This document shows positions 33,736-45,835 of a stretch of 64,000 nt of DNA, piece after piece. The DNA comes from Ctenosaura bakeri. Its lineage: Eukaryota > Chordata > Lepidosauria > Squamata > Iguanidae. Below the pieces are notes generated by a model. It was not told where the DNA came from. It did not search any database and saw nothing but the letters and a program-made list of their open reading frames with translations. Each line of letters starts with the position of its first letter. The stretch's first letter is position 1. Location: the NCBI GenBank assembly GCA_948474755.1, contig CAOLHI010000389.1:434001-498000 (forward strand), given 5' to 3'. A program made the position numbers and the translations under genes.

Positions 33736-34544
33736 GTTTTACTCCAAGTCTCAAGTCAAGTCTCAAGTCTCTACCTTCAAGTCTCAAGTCAAATCTCAAA
33801 TCCTTGCAAGATACTCTCACAACAAGTCTGAAGTCTGGGAGCCAACTTTGTACCCCAACTCGTATTCCAGAAATTCTGGCCAGAGTCAAATAAAGTCAGT
33901 TTTAACCATTTGACTTGACCCTCCACATTCGCAATTTTGCCATTTGCAGTTTTGGAAGTGGGGAATAGGATCCTTTTTACTCCCCCTTCCCAAAGCTAGA
34001 TGCTTTTGTGTCAATGGGCATAAAAGGGTCTGCAGCTTTGGAAATGGTGAATAAGATTCCCATTTGCAAAGCTGGAGGCTATTTCAGAAGTGGTGAATAG
34101 GATCCTCCTTTACTGAAGCTCCAAAAGCCTTAGAAGGAAGGATCCTTCCTCCTCAAGCCCATTGCTTAACCCAGTTTCTGTTCCCTCTGAGAAATGCACC
34201 CTGCACTCTGGGGGTGAGTCTTGTCTTCTGCTCTTAGGAAATGTTTTAGAAGGCTCCTCCAATATGCAGCAGGGTCAGGCCCATTGGCTAACCTGTTTGA
34301 TGTTCCCCTCTAAGAAATGTGCCCACACTTGGGCTTGAGACAAATTGTCATATGACCAGTAGGCAAAAAGAAATGGAAGCATTTTTCAAAGTTGTAAGGT
34401 TTCTGGATAAATGTGTTATGTTACTGAACAAATGGCAGCAAGTCAATCACTAAAAATATACAAGTCATGAGTCAAGTTGACTCAATGCATCATTTATTGA
34501 CAAGTCAAGTCACTGAAGTGACTTAAAATCTGACTTGAGTCCAA
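33736..34544. repeat. CAAGTCT-rich simple repeat with flanking unknown repeat
   Basis: Short units TCAAGTC and TCTCAAGTC recur from 33745 to 33835. The same AAGTCA/GACTTG words return at 34460-34540 and just after the MITE at 35000-35010. The block between (33900-34330) repeats themes such as AAGCTGGAGGC and GGAATAGGATCC. Family unknown. Confidence 0.4.
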
Positions 34545-34999
34545 GGCCCTTTCCGCACAGGCCTATTAAAACGGTGCACAGCAACTTCCAACAGAGGTCT
34601 TTTGCACCGTAGAGTGGACTGGGGCGGACTACTTTTCGTAGTTCTGCACCTCAGTCCACTCCAGAGCGACCGGAACTGGTCGCGCAGCATGCTTTTTAAA
34701 GAGGTTTTTAAAAAGTACAGAGCGCACAACCCCGTGTCGCTCCGTCCCTGCGCTCTGGTGCAGATTTGCAGGCGCGCAGTAGTGCATGCCTGCAGATCTG
34801 CCAGGGGCAGGCTTTTGGCTGGCGAGCTTCTCCAGTCAGTGGAGAGCCTCCACCAACCGAAAGCCGCCATTTTGGATGCCAGAGCAGTGCGGAGCAACGA
34901 GCTCACACTGCTCCTTGTCCCGACGGACTCGCCCGGACCCACCAAAAAGCCAGTGAGTAGTGGCAGGGAGCATTTCCCTTGCCGCATGCAGAAAGGGCC
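34545..34999 (+). mobile_element. Harbinger-type MITE, GC-rich
   Basis: Ends GGCCCTTTCCGCAC and GCATGCAGAAAGGGCC are inverted repeats, with a 3-base duplication CAA (34542-34544 and 35000-35002). The 455-base interior is CpG-rich and has open frames on both strands that I regard as compositional. Same terminal family as 30759 and 60847. Confidence 0.75.
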
Positions 35000-35002
35000 C
35001 AA

Positions 35003-35729
35003 GTCAATCAACTGAAGTCTACATCAGTGCCTGTACTACACAAAAAGAGATGTAGTGGTCTCAAGCAGCTTACAAACTGTGTTTCTCATTGTTGTCCTGA
35101 TCCATCTTTAGGGAGTTAATAGGCTGGCACACCTTGCAAAAAACAAAGGAAAGACCTTTTCCTCCCATAGCCCTCAGTGGAACAAAAGCCCCATGGAAGT
35201 GAGTTTTCTCTTAAAGACAGACTCTGGTTGCAGCATGGCCCCACTCAAAAAGAAATGGCTTCCCAGACATTGAAGGAGAAAAACTGTATCAGAAATCAGA
35301 TGAATTACAAAGGCAGGTATCATCCAGGAGACAGAGAAAACTCAATAAAAAGGTCTCTGCATGTAGCTGAAACTGTCAATGCAAGCTACCGTTGCTGAGA
35401 GGTCCAGGATAAGAGGTTCACATGGCAACTGCATGAGTCCCAGTGCCAAATTCTAAAAGTAACATTTATTAAGTAAAAAATGTCTTTAAGATGGGCAGTA
35501 TTGCCTCTTACAAGGAAATTATTTGCATCCTCTAGATTAAGTTGAACAAACGCTCCCTACCAGTAAGAGCAAGGAGCAAAACCAATGAGGTACATACATA
35601 GACTCTTCAGGATTTGTCATGCTGCTAAGTGTTAAGAGAGACATGAGATCACATTCATTTATATGCACTAAGAATGTAGTTTGATATCATTATCAAGACA
35701 GTAAAATATGATTTTGTGTTTAAATTTAG
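35003..35729. other. Intron sequence, nothing recognised
   Basis: A 73-codon frame at 35177-35398 has no recognisable motif. The last 30 bases form the acceptor tract TTTAAATTTAG. Confidence 0.4.
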
Positions 35730-35926
35730 GCCAGGAGGATCAGGTGTAATCAATAAGGTATACAGGAAGCCAATTACGCGACACTTTTTGTCATGTGTCC
35801 TTATAGATGTATTGGATCGCTTTCCTGTTGAATTTAAAGCTGACAGCCCTGCTACAGAAAATACTTTAACTATTTTGGCTCCTGCCCATGGCAGTGACTC
35901 ATATCAGCTTCGGCTTTCTGCTTCAG
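35730..35926 (+). CDS. CATSPERB: CatSper subunit exon (sixth in window)
   Basis: The exon is 197 bases; the first base completes glycine and one G is left over. Acceptor AAATTTAG, donor CTTCAG/GTATGT. The frame reads PGGSGVINKVYRKPITRHF, SCVLIDVLDRFPVEFKAD and TILAPAHGSDSYQLRLSAS. Alternating hydrophobic strands suggest a beta-rich extracellular domain after the propeller. Confidence 0.76.
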
Positions 35927-36719
35927 GTATGTAGATCATGTGATAAGGGATGAGTGAGAATTTTGTTTGTTTTTTTCTGGTTCTGATTTATGAATGTCTT
36001 AAAAATTCACAAATTTCTTCATAAGTTGTTGAGGAAAAATGAGATGTTTAAAAAGTGATTGTGAGAGAAAGAAAACTTGACAGATTCCCTCATCCAGGCA
36101 GAGGACTTTGAGTATAGTGAACAATTGAAACGTTGGCTTTGAATCCCTATTTACTCAACCTATTTTTGGTGCTGAATTAGGTTGCCATGTATTTTCTTCT
36201 AACAGGCTCCTAATCTTTAACAGCCATGTGACAGGTAGGTACAACATTAGTTTCCATACCATGAATTACTGTACTTACAGAACTTGCCCAGCACAGATGT
36301 TATAAGAATTTTGTTTTGTTTAGTTTTTGTAAGAACAACAGAATTTAAAACTTTCTTCATATATTCAATGGAAAAAAACTGAAAATTTAAAAATTAATGG
36401 AGGAAAATGTGAAACAAGAGAGAGACAAAAATTGGTGGATTAATCCATGCCTGTGATGGTGTCAGACAGGCTTTTTCTGAGGAGCCAGACCGAATGTGCC
36501 AAATAGCTACTGGGCTGCAACAGTAGTGGAGGGTGACACTGTGGAGGATATTTCAGAGACAACAGCAATGGCAACGTAACTAACAGTACAGCGTAGGAGG
36601 CAGCATGATAAACTCTTTTGGAATGTCTTTTTTGGAATATGAAGGAGAAGGAAGGTTTTCCCCTGTGCTCTCCTACCTGCTGCTCATGCTGTTTCCTTTT
36701 TTCCATGCGCCCGGACAGG
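35927..36719. other. Intron sequence, nothing firm
   Basis: AT-rich to about 36430, then a more GC-rich block of unknown origin that leads into the minisatellite. Confidence 0.4.
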
Positions 36720-38290
36720 GAAGGATAAGGGAGTGCGAGGAGTGAAGATTTTTCTCTCTGCATCCTCGTGCCTGCTGCTGCCAGCGAGATCGTGCAGGCA
36801 ATGGGGGAGATTTGCAGGAGAGGCAAGGTTTTCCTCTTTCCAGCCGGCAGCTCCCAACATGATAATGCAAGCAATGGGTGGGGGAAGTGCAAGAAAGGCA
36901 AGATCTTTGTTACCCTGATTTCTGGGGTCCCTTGGGGGACACCTCAATGTACTCCACGTGATGGGGAATGGAAACTAGCCAGAGTACAAGCAATAACAAT
37001 GCAAGAGGCAGGGTAACCTATCGGGGTCTTTTTACCCAGTTTTTACGGGTCAGGCCAAGCCAAAAACCAAATAAAAATGTCCAATAAATGATTGGACATG
37101 ATGAAAGTCGCACGCACCAATGCAATCACTCACACACTCACTCAAGACCTATTGAGAAGCAAAAGAGAGGAAATTGGATAGGGGAATATTGAAGGGGTTG
37201 TAGCTGGGGTAATACTGCACCTTTTCCTGAAGTCCTTGGTCTGGGAAAAACAGTGGAGAAGAAGAAGAAGAAGTGGGGCTCAGCATGGAAAGGGCTGAGG
37301 AGATTACTCAACGGACAGAGAAACAGTCTACTGGGATGACTGGGAGTGATCCAAAGAAACTCTCAAAAACTGGGAGTATTTGTAGGGGAAAAGGTACCTG
37401 GAGGGCTAATCCTTTCCCAGGGAGAACAATGGGTGTTGCAATGAGAAAGAAGCCCCACAATGGTAACTTCCTTTGCATGATGAGATTACAAGGTGTTGCC
37501 AAAGTCTCAGGATCTTTGGCTGCATTGGGTTGTGGTGTGACTTTATGTAAATGGTCCTTGCCTGATAGGATTTTGTTGCTATTGGTGCTCAACTTGGGGC
37601 AAACACGCTAATTCCCTCAAGTTGGCTTCTCAGGGGCTGAGGACAGTTTGCCTACTGTGGGTTTGCACAGCTTGAGGTCTGCTGGGACTATGTGACTGGG
37701 GATTTTACTGGCCCGACCTGGTTTTCAATCATTCGACCATTGCTGCTTACGTGCCCATCCGGGTAACCTCTCAGGTACATTGAATCATATTTTAATATCA
37801 AAATTGTAGACCCCAGGACAGGGTTTACCAGTGAGGTAACATCTTCCTCTCTTTACTCTCCTGTGGATGGCTCCCAGCACGATTGTGCGGGCAATGAGTG
37901 GGGGAAGTGCAAAAGAGGCAAGATCTTCTTCTCTTTCTCTCCCACCGGCAGCTCCCAGCATGATCGTATGGGCAACAGACAGAGGAAGTGCGGGAGTGGC
38001 AAGATCTTCCTCTCTTTTTCTCCTGTCAGCAGCTCCCAGCATGATCGTGCAGGCAACAGGTGGGGGAAGTGCAGGAGAGGCAATATCTTCCTCTTTGTAG
38101 TCTCCTGCCGGCTGCTGCCCACACGCCCATGCAGAGGGCAGGAGGGAGAATGCAGGGAAGGGACGATCTTCTTGCCTGCATGCCCCTGCCAGCAGGGGGG
38201 CAGGGTGAGTTCAAGGGAGTGAATATCTTTCCGCCTTCCTTCCCCTAGGCAAAAGGCCAGGGAATGGGAAGGGGAGAAGGGGGGAGGCAA
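36720..38290 (+). repeat. About 82-bp minisatellite, interrupted by a solo LTR
   Basis: Units share GCTCCCAGCATGATCGTGC, then GGCAA..GTGGGGGAAGTGC, then AGGCAAGATCTTCCTCT. Clear unit starts are near 36845, 37869, 37951 and 38032, with more diverged units before and after. The LTR at 36908-37841 splits the array. The right edge (38290-38345) turns into text ending AGGGCCTACTGTA, like the end of a Tigger-type mariner element. Confidence 0.7.
36908..37841 (+). mobile_element. Solo LTR inserted in the minisatellite
   Basis: This is 934 bases starting TGTTACCCTGATTTCTGGGG and ending GAGGTAACA, flanked by the 4-base duplication TCTT (36904-36907 and 37842-37845). The first 120 bases match the LTR at 7069 well, including CAATGCAAGAGGCAGGG; the rest has diverged. 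The duplication falls in the array's AGATCTTCC word, so the pre-insertion unit can be read across. Confidence 0.82.
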
Positions 38291-38345
38291 GCAGGCACCA
38301 CAAATGGTCAAATTCATGAAAGTGAAACCTGTAAATGTGGAGGGC

Positions 38346-38445
38346 CTACTGTACATTCCTATCCCGAAGAAAAGAAACATCAGAGACTACAGTAACTACA
38401 GAGTCATTGCACTAATCTCTCATGCAAGCAAAGACTTTTACCATG
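38346..38445 (+). pseudogene. RTE/BovB-type reverse transcriptase relic
   Basis: The frame reads IPIPKKRNIRDYSNYRVIALISHASKDF, the conserved P-K-K...Y-R-x-I-A-L-x-S motif of RTE/BovB RTs. Only about 30 codons remain. Confidence 0.58.
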
Positions 38446-38896
38446 TATAGTACAAGAAATGTCAGCTGTCCAAGCTGGCTCTATTTCCATCCCATTTTAC
38501 TTTTACTTCTTCTCTGTACACAACTGCTTGAAGAATTTCATTTGTCATTCAGCAAGGCTTCTCTTTCTTATTGTCTGTAGGCAGTGTCTTTTTGCATTAC
38601 TCTCTGACAATGTCACTGGCTACAGTCCTGAGTTCTTCCAGTTCCTGGTCAATTAGACTTAATAGCATAAATCTATTTTTTACATTATCTTTAAATTCTA
38701 CAGGAGTGGTCTTCAGGTCATATTTTGGCACAATGTTTGGTTTAGTGTTCTTCTTTAGCTTTATTCTAAATTTTTGATATTAGCGGTTCAAGGTCTGTGC
38801 CACAATCTGCTCTTGATCTTGTTTTTCGCAGCGAGAATGGAGCTTCTCCATCTTCTGCTTCCAACTAGGTAGTCCATTTTATATCTGTATTGGCAT

Positions 38897-39436
38897 GGAA
38901 ACCCACTGAGTGACCTTGGGTGTATCACATACTTTCAACCCCAGAAAACTGTGTGATAGGTTTTGGTTAGGGTTGCCATGAATTGGAAATTACTTGAACG
39001 TGTCAAGTGCAGCTGTGAAAAGCCATATGACTTTAGCTGAGTCATACTGAGTCATGCTGATGAGCAACCAGGGGAGAAGGTTGCATCAGGTGTGGGGAGA
39101 ATGCAACGATTAGCAAGATTGCATCAGCTAGCGTGAGTATAAATGTAGCTGAGAGCTAGCCAGCAAGTGTATATGGTGCCTGATGTGTCTGCTGGGGGCT
39201 CTGCCAGAAAGAGCAAGCAGAGGGTTGCTGGAATGCCTTCTGGAGATTCTTGTAAATATGTACACATTGTAACTGAAAAATAAATTGCCTCCTTGATGGA
39301 AGAGAACAATTGGTGTGGGTGAGTTTTTCCTAGCTACAGTGCATTGTTGCTGAGTCATTCTCTGCTGCTGCTGGGCATGCTTCCAAAGCTGGGGGAGCAA
39401 CCTCCTTTTTGGTGTGACAGAAGGCACAGAACAACA
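38897..39436 (+). mobile_element. tRNA-type SINE 3' part split by a solo LTR
   Basis: Left part: GGAAACCCACTGAGTGACCTTGGG up to GGGTTGCCATGAATTGG and TACTTGAACG at 39000. It resumes GAAGGCACAGAACAACAAC at 39420. This is a widespread squamate SINE tail. Its 5' part is cut off or too decayed to trace. Confidence 0.65.
39001..39419 (+). mobile_element. Small solo LTR inside the SINE
   Basis: This is 419 bases, TGTCAAGTGCAG to TTGGTGTGACA, flanked by GAACG/GAAGG (one mismatch in 5). It contains a TATA-like AGTATAAATG near 39136 and AATAAA at about 39280. The SINE's natural word ACTTGAAGG is restored on removal, which supports the boundaries. Confidence 0.72.
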
Positions 39437-39590
39437 ACAACAATTGGCCATCAAGTGATGTCCATGTATACAGTTGCCTCCTTTGTTGCTTGAAGATTGT
39501 GTTTGTGATTAACAAACTGTTGATCGTGCAGAATTCAACCAGTTGCTGTTGTGCTTCAGTTTCATTTCTTGAATGTTGAACCAAATTTTC
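39437..39590 (-). pseudogene. BovB/RTE-type endonuclease relic (minus strand)
   Basis: On the minus strand the frame reads QQLVEFCTINSLLITNTIFKQQRRQLYTWTSLDGQ. This is the typical AP-endonuclease segment of RTE/BovB LINEs (F-C-x-x-N-x-L-x-I-x-N-T, Y-T-W-x-S-x-D-G). It is cut by the SINE at its downstream side. Confidence 0.65.
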
Positions 39591-40428
39591 CTACAGTCTT
39601 TGATTCTTCTCTGTTTCCTACTTTTGTAATTATCTAACTCAACATGTCTCTTTCCTGTCCACTGTAGCTCAGTCACCTCAAATATTGCAATGTTTATACA
39701 TTCCATTTCTTACTTTGCTATGTCTAGCTTTCTTGATTCATGCGTCTCACATTCCATGTTCTTATAATATATGTTGTGCGACTTCAAGCTTTCCTTTAAT
39801 TTCTAAGTGCATGAACAGCTGTAAATCCTTTCAGCTTGAGTCCAGTTGCATTATTAGCACTACTTATAGTTGTCCTCTGCTGTAGCCTAGTAGCTTGTTG
39901 AATGCCTACCGACCTGGGAGTCTAATCTTCTGGTACTATCTCTCATTTCATTTTGGATTGTCTCATCATAGGGCTTTCATTGTAAACAACATTCAAAATC
40001 TGTTACTATGCCTCCTTCTGTCAAGGAAGTATTAGCTATAGTGCCACTGCCATTGTCTCTGAGAGATCTTCTGCTAGTGTCAGTCCTCACTACCACTGCT
40101 GCCCAATACTATTTGGCACATTAGTCTGGCTCCTTGGCAAAAGCTTGTCTGATATGGGAGATCCTGCTATCAGCTCTGCTACTATCAAAGGAGCACTCAA
40201 TCCCATCATCACTGAATAGTTTTTTTCCTTCACTTTGCAACTGCTGCAGCTGGGTTGGCAGTACCACTTTCCCAACTTCTAAATGGGAAAACAAGGTACC
40301 TGCTAATTACAGTTCTGATTTTTCTCTGTTCCCAGTGCTCTAGTGTGACACCACATCTGTGTAGGCCTATCATAACTTGTGTAGGCCTATCATATCTTAA
40401 CAAGAAAGGCAAAAACTCTAGATGATGC
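39591..40428. other. Intron sequence, probably decayed LINE
   Basis: It continues from the endonuclease relic with no readable domains. The word GTGTAGGCCTATCATA occurs twice within 30 bases (40360-40395). Confidence 0.35.
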
Positions 40429-40974
40429 ATCGTTCTTGGGAAATGGGACCAATCCACTACTCATGGGTTTGATCCCCTTGCATAAGTCCATGCAGGAGCT
40501 TTCAACATTCTTTTTTGGTTTCATCTATTAGGCTCCCTCCCTGTGTAGTCAGTTTATAATTCTCCTGCTAACCACTCACAAATATTCCCTATCCGGTTGT
40601 ATTTTTAGATTTTATTTTGTTGCTTAAATTTGATTTTATTTAGCATAGGACTATGGAGCAGGATAGAAATACAATAGAAAAGAAAAAGACCTAATTCTCA
40701 CAGTGAGGAGGAAATATTGGTGTTAGTAGCTGAGAAAACGGCAGCAGTTAAGAGATCCTACAGTTGCAGAAGATTGCATTAAAGCAGGTTGTGGATGAGG
40801 AGAGAAAATCAGATTTAAGAAAGACTTTTCTCAATTGAAGTGAGTGAGCCAGAAGAGATAAAAAATATTGAGTAGTCAGAAAGTGGAGGATAGGAAAGGA
40901 AAAGACATGGAAAAGCCTATGATAGAGAAGAAGAGGAAGAAAGTGGAAGACTTGACATTATCAGGGCTAAGATG

Positions 40975-41340
40975 ATGGATAAACAGGTGGTGGCAGCATC
41001 GCAAAGTTCAGCCGTGGCTGCCAGGTGCCATTTTGAGAATAATACTTCCCAGACAGCAACACAGTTGGTTAGCTGCCATTCTGTGAGTCAACTGGCCAGT
41101 TTGGGGGGGGGGCAGAGCTACATTGCAGATAGGCAGCGGGCTAGCCCCAATAGTGATGTTGCAAAGAGCCACCAGGGTGGAGCTACATTGCAGATAGGCA
41201 ATGAGCCAACCCAATCAGTGATGCCACAAATGGCCAATACATGGGGTGGAGCTATGCTGCAGACAGGCACTGAGTCAGCACCAATGGTATGCAGCCAAGC
41301 AGACCATATGGTGGCAGTTAGGAGCAGGAAGACATGCTGA
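40975..41340 (+). repeat. Three-unit tandem repeat near the DIRS 5' end
   Basis: GGAGCTACATTGCAGATAGGCA-type units start near 41112, 41179 and 41248 (period 66-69). They carry repeated CCAAT-type words (CCAATAGTGAT, CCAATCAGTGAT, CCAATGG). Confidence 0.6.
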
Positions 41341-41639
41341 AAGAAGATGCAAACATTCTGTTCCTTCTTCCTATGAAAATGACACCCGATTTCAAAGAGT
41401 TTTTACAGAAGACATCTACAGATGTGTTGAACAAACAAGCAGAGAATAGTGAGGTGAGTGAGAGAAACTAGGATGAGTGGAAGACAGTAGATTGTGAATG
41501 AAATGACTGAACAAATTAACCCAGACTTGAATGTAATGATTAATGAAGCCGTTAATACTAGGTTATAAGCATTAATGAATTCACAGTCTAATCCTTTAAT
41601 GAATTTCAATAGATTTGATTGGCAGACTCAAATGGCCTT

Positions 41640-42930
41640 TTTAAATACAATGAATTTATTTAGAAATATTTATTTAATATGCAGAGAATGAATTTAGGAG
41701 AAAATTCAATTAATTTAATGAATAGCAGGGTGTTTAGGGGCCCATGTGATGATAATCAGGCAGAAAATATTGAAATGAATTTTGAATCTATTATGGTAGA
41801 GAGCTCTAGAAGGTCAAAGAGAACAGCAGTGAATGAATTAGGGTCCAGAAATAAAAAAGCAAGAGCTGCAGATAAAGTAAAGAACAAAAGACACACTGAA
41901 TTAGCAATGGGTCAAGGCAAGAATATAGAGAAAAGGAGACAGCAGAATTCTGTGGTAAGGGAAGATAATGATGAATTAATTGACGATGGAGAAATTTCTG
42001 AAGGAATTTGGAAAAGAATAGTGAGTGGCACTCATATGATGAAGAAGACAACTCTGAGAAAGTTTCGGATAGGCTCTTTGAGGGGAAGGCTTTCCATGGT
42101 TTGCTAAAGAGAGTATTATAAACATTAGGTTTAGAAGAAACCTCATCTTCAAAGGAAGGAAAAGATAAGGACAAGGAAAGTAGCTTCAGTTATTAAGGGA
42201 AAGGAGTCCCAAATGGTAGAGATGCCATTTATTTAGAGATCTAATTGAAACTCAGTGGCCAACTCAATGGAATACTGAGAAGTTATTGGGATATAGTCAA
42301 AAGTTGTATTTGTTCTATAAGGATATAGACTTCTTGAAGGCCTCCTTGATGGATATTCCAATTGTGGGGCTTGTATTAGGGATGATTGTCCCCAGGGAGG
42401 GGAACAAACAGTTGAAAGAGGTAGACGAGAGGAGAGTGGAGACAGATCTTTAAAAAGCATATGAGCCAGCAGCTTTAATAATTAGAGCATCTGTGGCAAT
42501 GTCTATGTCCCCCAAGGCTGCAGTGCTTTGGGCACAAGATGTGTTAGATGCACACGACTGAAGTATTCATGCTTTATAAACGGCAGTTCAAGGATTCAGA
42601 AAGCTCTTAAATATGTGGCAATGCAGGTCATGGTGCAACTGCATTTGGAGCTAAGAACATGAATGCAGTAACCATAGCAAGGAGATCATTATAGTTGAGA
42701 CACGGGGAGCAGATCAAAAGTCCCACAGTAATTTGGCATTTGTTCCTTTCAAAGGAGAATTGCTGTTTGGCAATCAAGCATTGGAGAAGGTGGTAGGTGG
42801 AGGCAAAGGAAAAACAAGTGATGCCTACATCACAGAAAAAGGGAAATGATGGGAGATCTTACAGAAACTCCAGCTACTCCCTTTGTGGAGGAAGGAGTGG
42901 GGGAAGACAACTGGAGTTTCAAGGTAATAG
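41640..42930 (+). pseudogene. Third DIRS gag
   Basis: Text parallels the outer gag: SDRLFEGKAFHGLLKRVL, a region with GLVLGMIVPREGNKQLKEVDERR, FVPFKGELLFGNQALEKV and TPFVEEGVGEDNW. The upstream part (SRRSKRTAVNELGSRNKKA) is basic. At least six stops or frame changes. Confidence 0.62.
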
Positions 42931-43149
42931 ATACCAGTGAGGTAGACAAAGATCCCTGTTTAACAGACAGAGTCAGTTTACCCAGCAGGGACAGGAAAGC
43001 AGAGGATCTTCTGCCCCTAAATGGGGTAATTTTTAATATTGACTATCAGGAAGTGCCGGTGGTGGGAAAGTTCCTGCTTTTCAGGAAGCGGTGAAGATGG
43101 ATAACAACTGATCAGTGGACACTCAGTGTAGTGTCTTATGGTTACAAGA

Positions 43150-44400
43150 TATGTTTCCACAAAAGACTGTGGAGCAGGTTTATCCCTTCACTAGTATCTA
43201 AAGACAGAGCCAAGCAAAAGATTGTTTGGCAAGAAAATAATACACTTCATGAATATTGCAGCCATAGAGGAGGTGCCCAAGGAACAGAAATTCTCTGGAG
43301 TCTATTCAAACCTTTTCACTGTTCCCAAGAACAATGAGAAATATAGACCAGTCTTGAATCAGAGATACCTCAACACATTTGTGAGGTACTAGAAATTCAA
43401 GATGAGAGCACTTCAGACAATAAAAGAAAAATTGAATCCAGGAGATTTCATGGCATCTATAGATCTCAAGGAGGCATGCCTTCATGCGCCAATGATAGAT
43501 CAGGACAAGAAATATTTAAGGGTCTATTACCAGGGGCAACATTTCCACTTCAGGGTCTTGCCTTTCAGTTTGGTGTTAGCTCCAAGGGTGTTCACAAAGG
43601 TTCTGATTCCAGCAGCAGCACACCTCAAATTGCAAGCTGTTCAGTTATATCCTTATCTGGATGACATTCTGCTGAAAACCAGATCAGTTATGGCAGGATA
43701 TATGTTTAACAGTAAGAACTTTGCAAATGTGTGGCTTTCTAATAAATTTCAAAAAAAGCCATTTGAAACTGACAATCAAATTGACTCGTGTAGGAGCAAG
43801 ACTAAATACCTTGAAGGTGAGGTTGTTCCTGTTGCACAAGAGAATGATGAAACTGAAACAGGAAGTAGCAGAAATTCGCTCCTTACAGTCAGTAGACTTG
43901 ATTGGATTGACCAAACTGATGGGCACCTTAATATCAATGATTCAGTTAGTACAGTGGGGCAAATTTCATTCAAGACTGCTTCAGAGACTGATATTGTTTC
44001 ACCAGTTGGCCATAGGAGCAAAAAGGCATATCAAGTAGTGATACTTCAACAAATGAAGACTGATTTGAGTTAGTGGCTGAAAGATCAGAAAATAGTCACA
44101 GGAGTCCCGTTGAAGGTTCTCAGCGGAATTCAGATAATGACAGATGCGAGTTTATCTGGATGGGGAGCACACTTATGGAGTATTCAGTACAGGGCCTCTG
44201 GTTGGCTGTGGATAGGAAGATCAGTATAAACTATCTCAAAATGAAAGCAGTTCACTTAGCATTACTGAGGTTTGTAATCTACACAGACAATATAACAGTG
44301 AAGGCATATGTCTGCAAACAAGGAAGTCTACATTCTGTACTGCTGGTGTGGAAGTCAATGAGGCTATTCAAATGGGCCAAAAAAATGTCAAATCAATAGA
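43150..44400 (+). pseudogene. Third DIRS RT and RNase H remnants
   Basis: The RT portion holds FMASIDLKEACLHAPM, KKYLRVYYQGQHFHFRVLPF and LYPYLDDILLKT (YxDD near 43655). The RNase H portion holds IQIMTDASLSGWGAH near 44130 and a damaged STQTI/TDN motif near 44285. Open for 223 codons at 43402-44073, then broken. Confidence 0.7.
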
Positions 44401-44849
44401 GATGGTATATGTGAAAGGGGTCCTAAATGTATGAGCAGACTAACTCAGCAGGAACTGGATACATCTGAGAGAATGGTCCCTGAATCACAAGAATATTTGG
44501 TCAACTGCTAGACCAATATGGACTCTTGCAAGTAGATTTATTCACATTTGGAAAGAATGTCAAGTTAAAGTGCTTCTTTTCAATAGATGGAGACAAAAAT
44601 GCAGAATCACACGATGTGCTATCAATTCCATGGCCTTGGGGAGTATATGATGCTTTTTGCCGATCCGTATTGTTCAGAAGGCACTACTAAAAATATAATA
44701 AAAGAAGACTTCTGTTTTCTTAGTGACTCCATATTGGCCAGGGAGGCCATAGTTTCCACTGCTAATGCAAATGTCTCAGGAGTCTCCTCAGCACTTACCA
44801 ATTCAAGAGAATCTGCTCAGCCAGGGTCTGGTATACCACCCAGATCCAG

Positions 44850-45660
44850 AGTGGCTTCATCTGACTCTGTGGAGATTGAATGGCAATATCTGAGAGATCA
44901 AGAGTACAACATGGAGGTTGTGGAAACCATCTTAGCATCAGAAGAGAGTCCACTCAGAAAATATACAGTAGAACATGGAAAACATTTGTGTGATGGTTTA
45001 AATCAGAGGAAGAGCAGATAGAGAGAACAAATGTGCATCAAGTATTACATTGTCTGCAGGAAGGCATCAGAAAAGGCTTAAGACCAAATACTCTGAAGAG
45101 ACAAATAGTAGTGTTATCAGCAATCCTGAGTTTGGAAGGAGAGTCTTTATTGGCACATCTGCATGTAAAGAGGACAGGGCAACACTGTTTCTGGACCTGA
45201 CATTTCTGCTAAGTATATAAACACTGCAGCAGCTAGAGGGGCAATTTACTAGCCAACTTTTTGGCCAAGGCCAATGCACATGTTGGAACATAAGTGTCAT
45301 ACTTTAGATGTGCAGAGAGCAGTAAAAACATACATTAGGATGACGAGAAACATAATATGAACTGAAGCACTGCTTGTATCTCACCATCCTAGAACTTTGG
45401 GACACAGGGCTAGTAAAACAATAATAGCCAGGTGGATGAAGGCTTGTATCTATTTATGCTACAATTATTCAAAGAAGCCAAGACCAAGAAATGTCTGGCC
45501 TCATTCTACAAGATCAATGGCAACTTCTGTAGCATACTTTGCAGCATCCTAATTGGAGGACATTTCTAACACAACAGGATGGAAAGAACCAACCAACTAT
45601 GTTTATTAGACATTATAAACTTGACAAATACAAGTCAGCACAGGCAGTGTATGGCCGCAC
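44850..45660 (+). pseudogene. Third DIRS tyrosine recombinase remnant
   Basis: The C-terminal catalytic text is still visible: GHRASKTIIARWMKACIYLCYNYSKKPRP, WPHSTRSMATSVAY (H-x-x-R) and TNYVY then TL, where the nucleophile motif is altered by a TAG stop after YVY. The N-terminal part is in several frames. It supplies the reference for where the outer copy's reading frame should continue. Confidence 0.7.
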
Positions 45661-45714
45661 AGTGGTACAAGCTGTAGTGTAGATAACACTTCTGGTGCCC
45701 CCCCCCAGAAAATA

Positions 45715-45835
45715 ATGGACTTGGGAAGATCCCATGAGTAGGGGATTGGTCCTCTTGCCATCCTGAGAATGAGAAGTTGTACTTACATGAATGATCTTTC
45801 TGGGAGGACAGAGGAACAATCCACACCCTCCTCCA
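45715..45835 (+). repeat. Internal complementary region of the third DIRS
   Basis: The segment reads GGGATTGGTCCTCTTGCC, CATCCTGAGAATGAGAAG, TGTACTTACATGAATGATC, GGAACAATCCACACC. The second half is complementary to 46010-46066 and the first half to 40435-40475. Confidence 0.75.

Noticed and set aside
33736..33840. CAAGTCT repeats considered as a regulatory array
   Set aside because: Irregular short direct repeats without spacing regularity; more like simple-sequence expansion in an old repeat.
34523..35015. Two 137-162 codon frames in opposite directions
   Set aside because: Both lie in the GC-rich Harbinger-type MITE and read through its inverted ends.
36720..38290. Repeat array considered as a CRISPR-like array
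   Set aside because: Units are contiguous 82-base minisatellite repeats without unique spacers, in a vertebrate genome.
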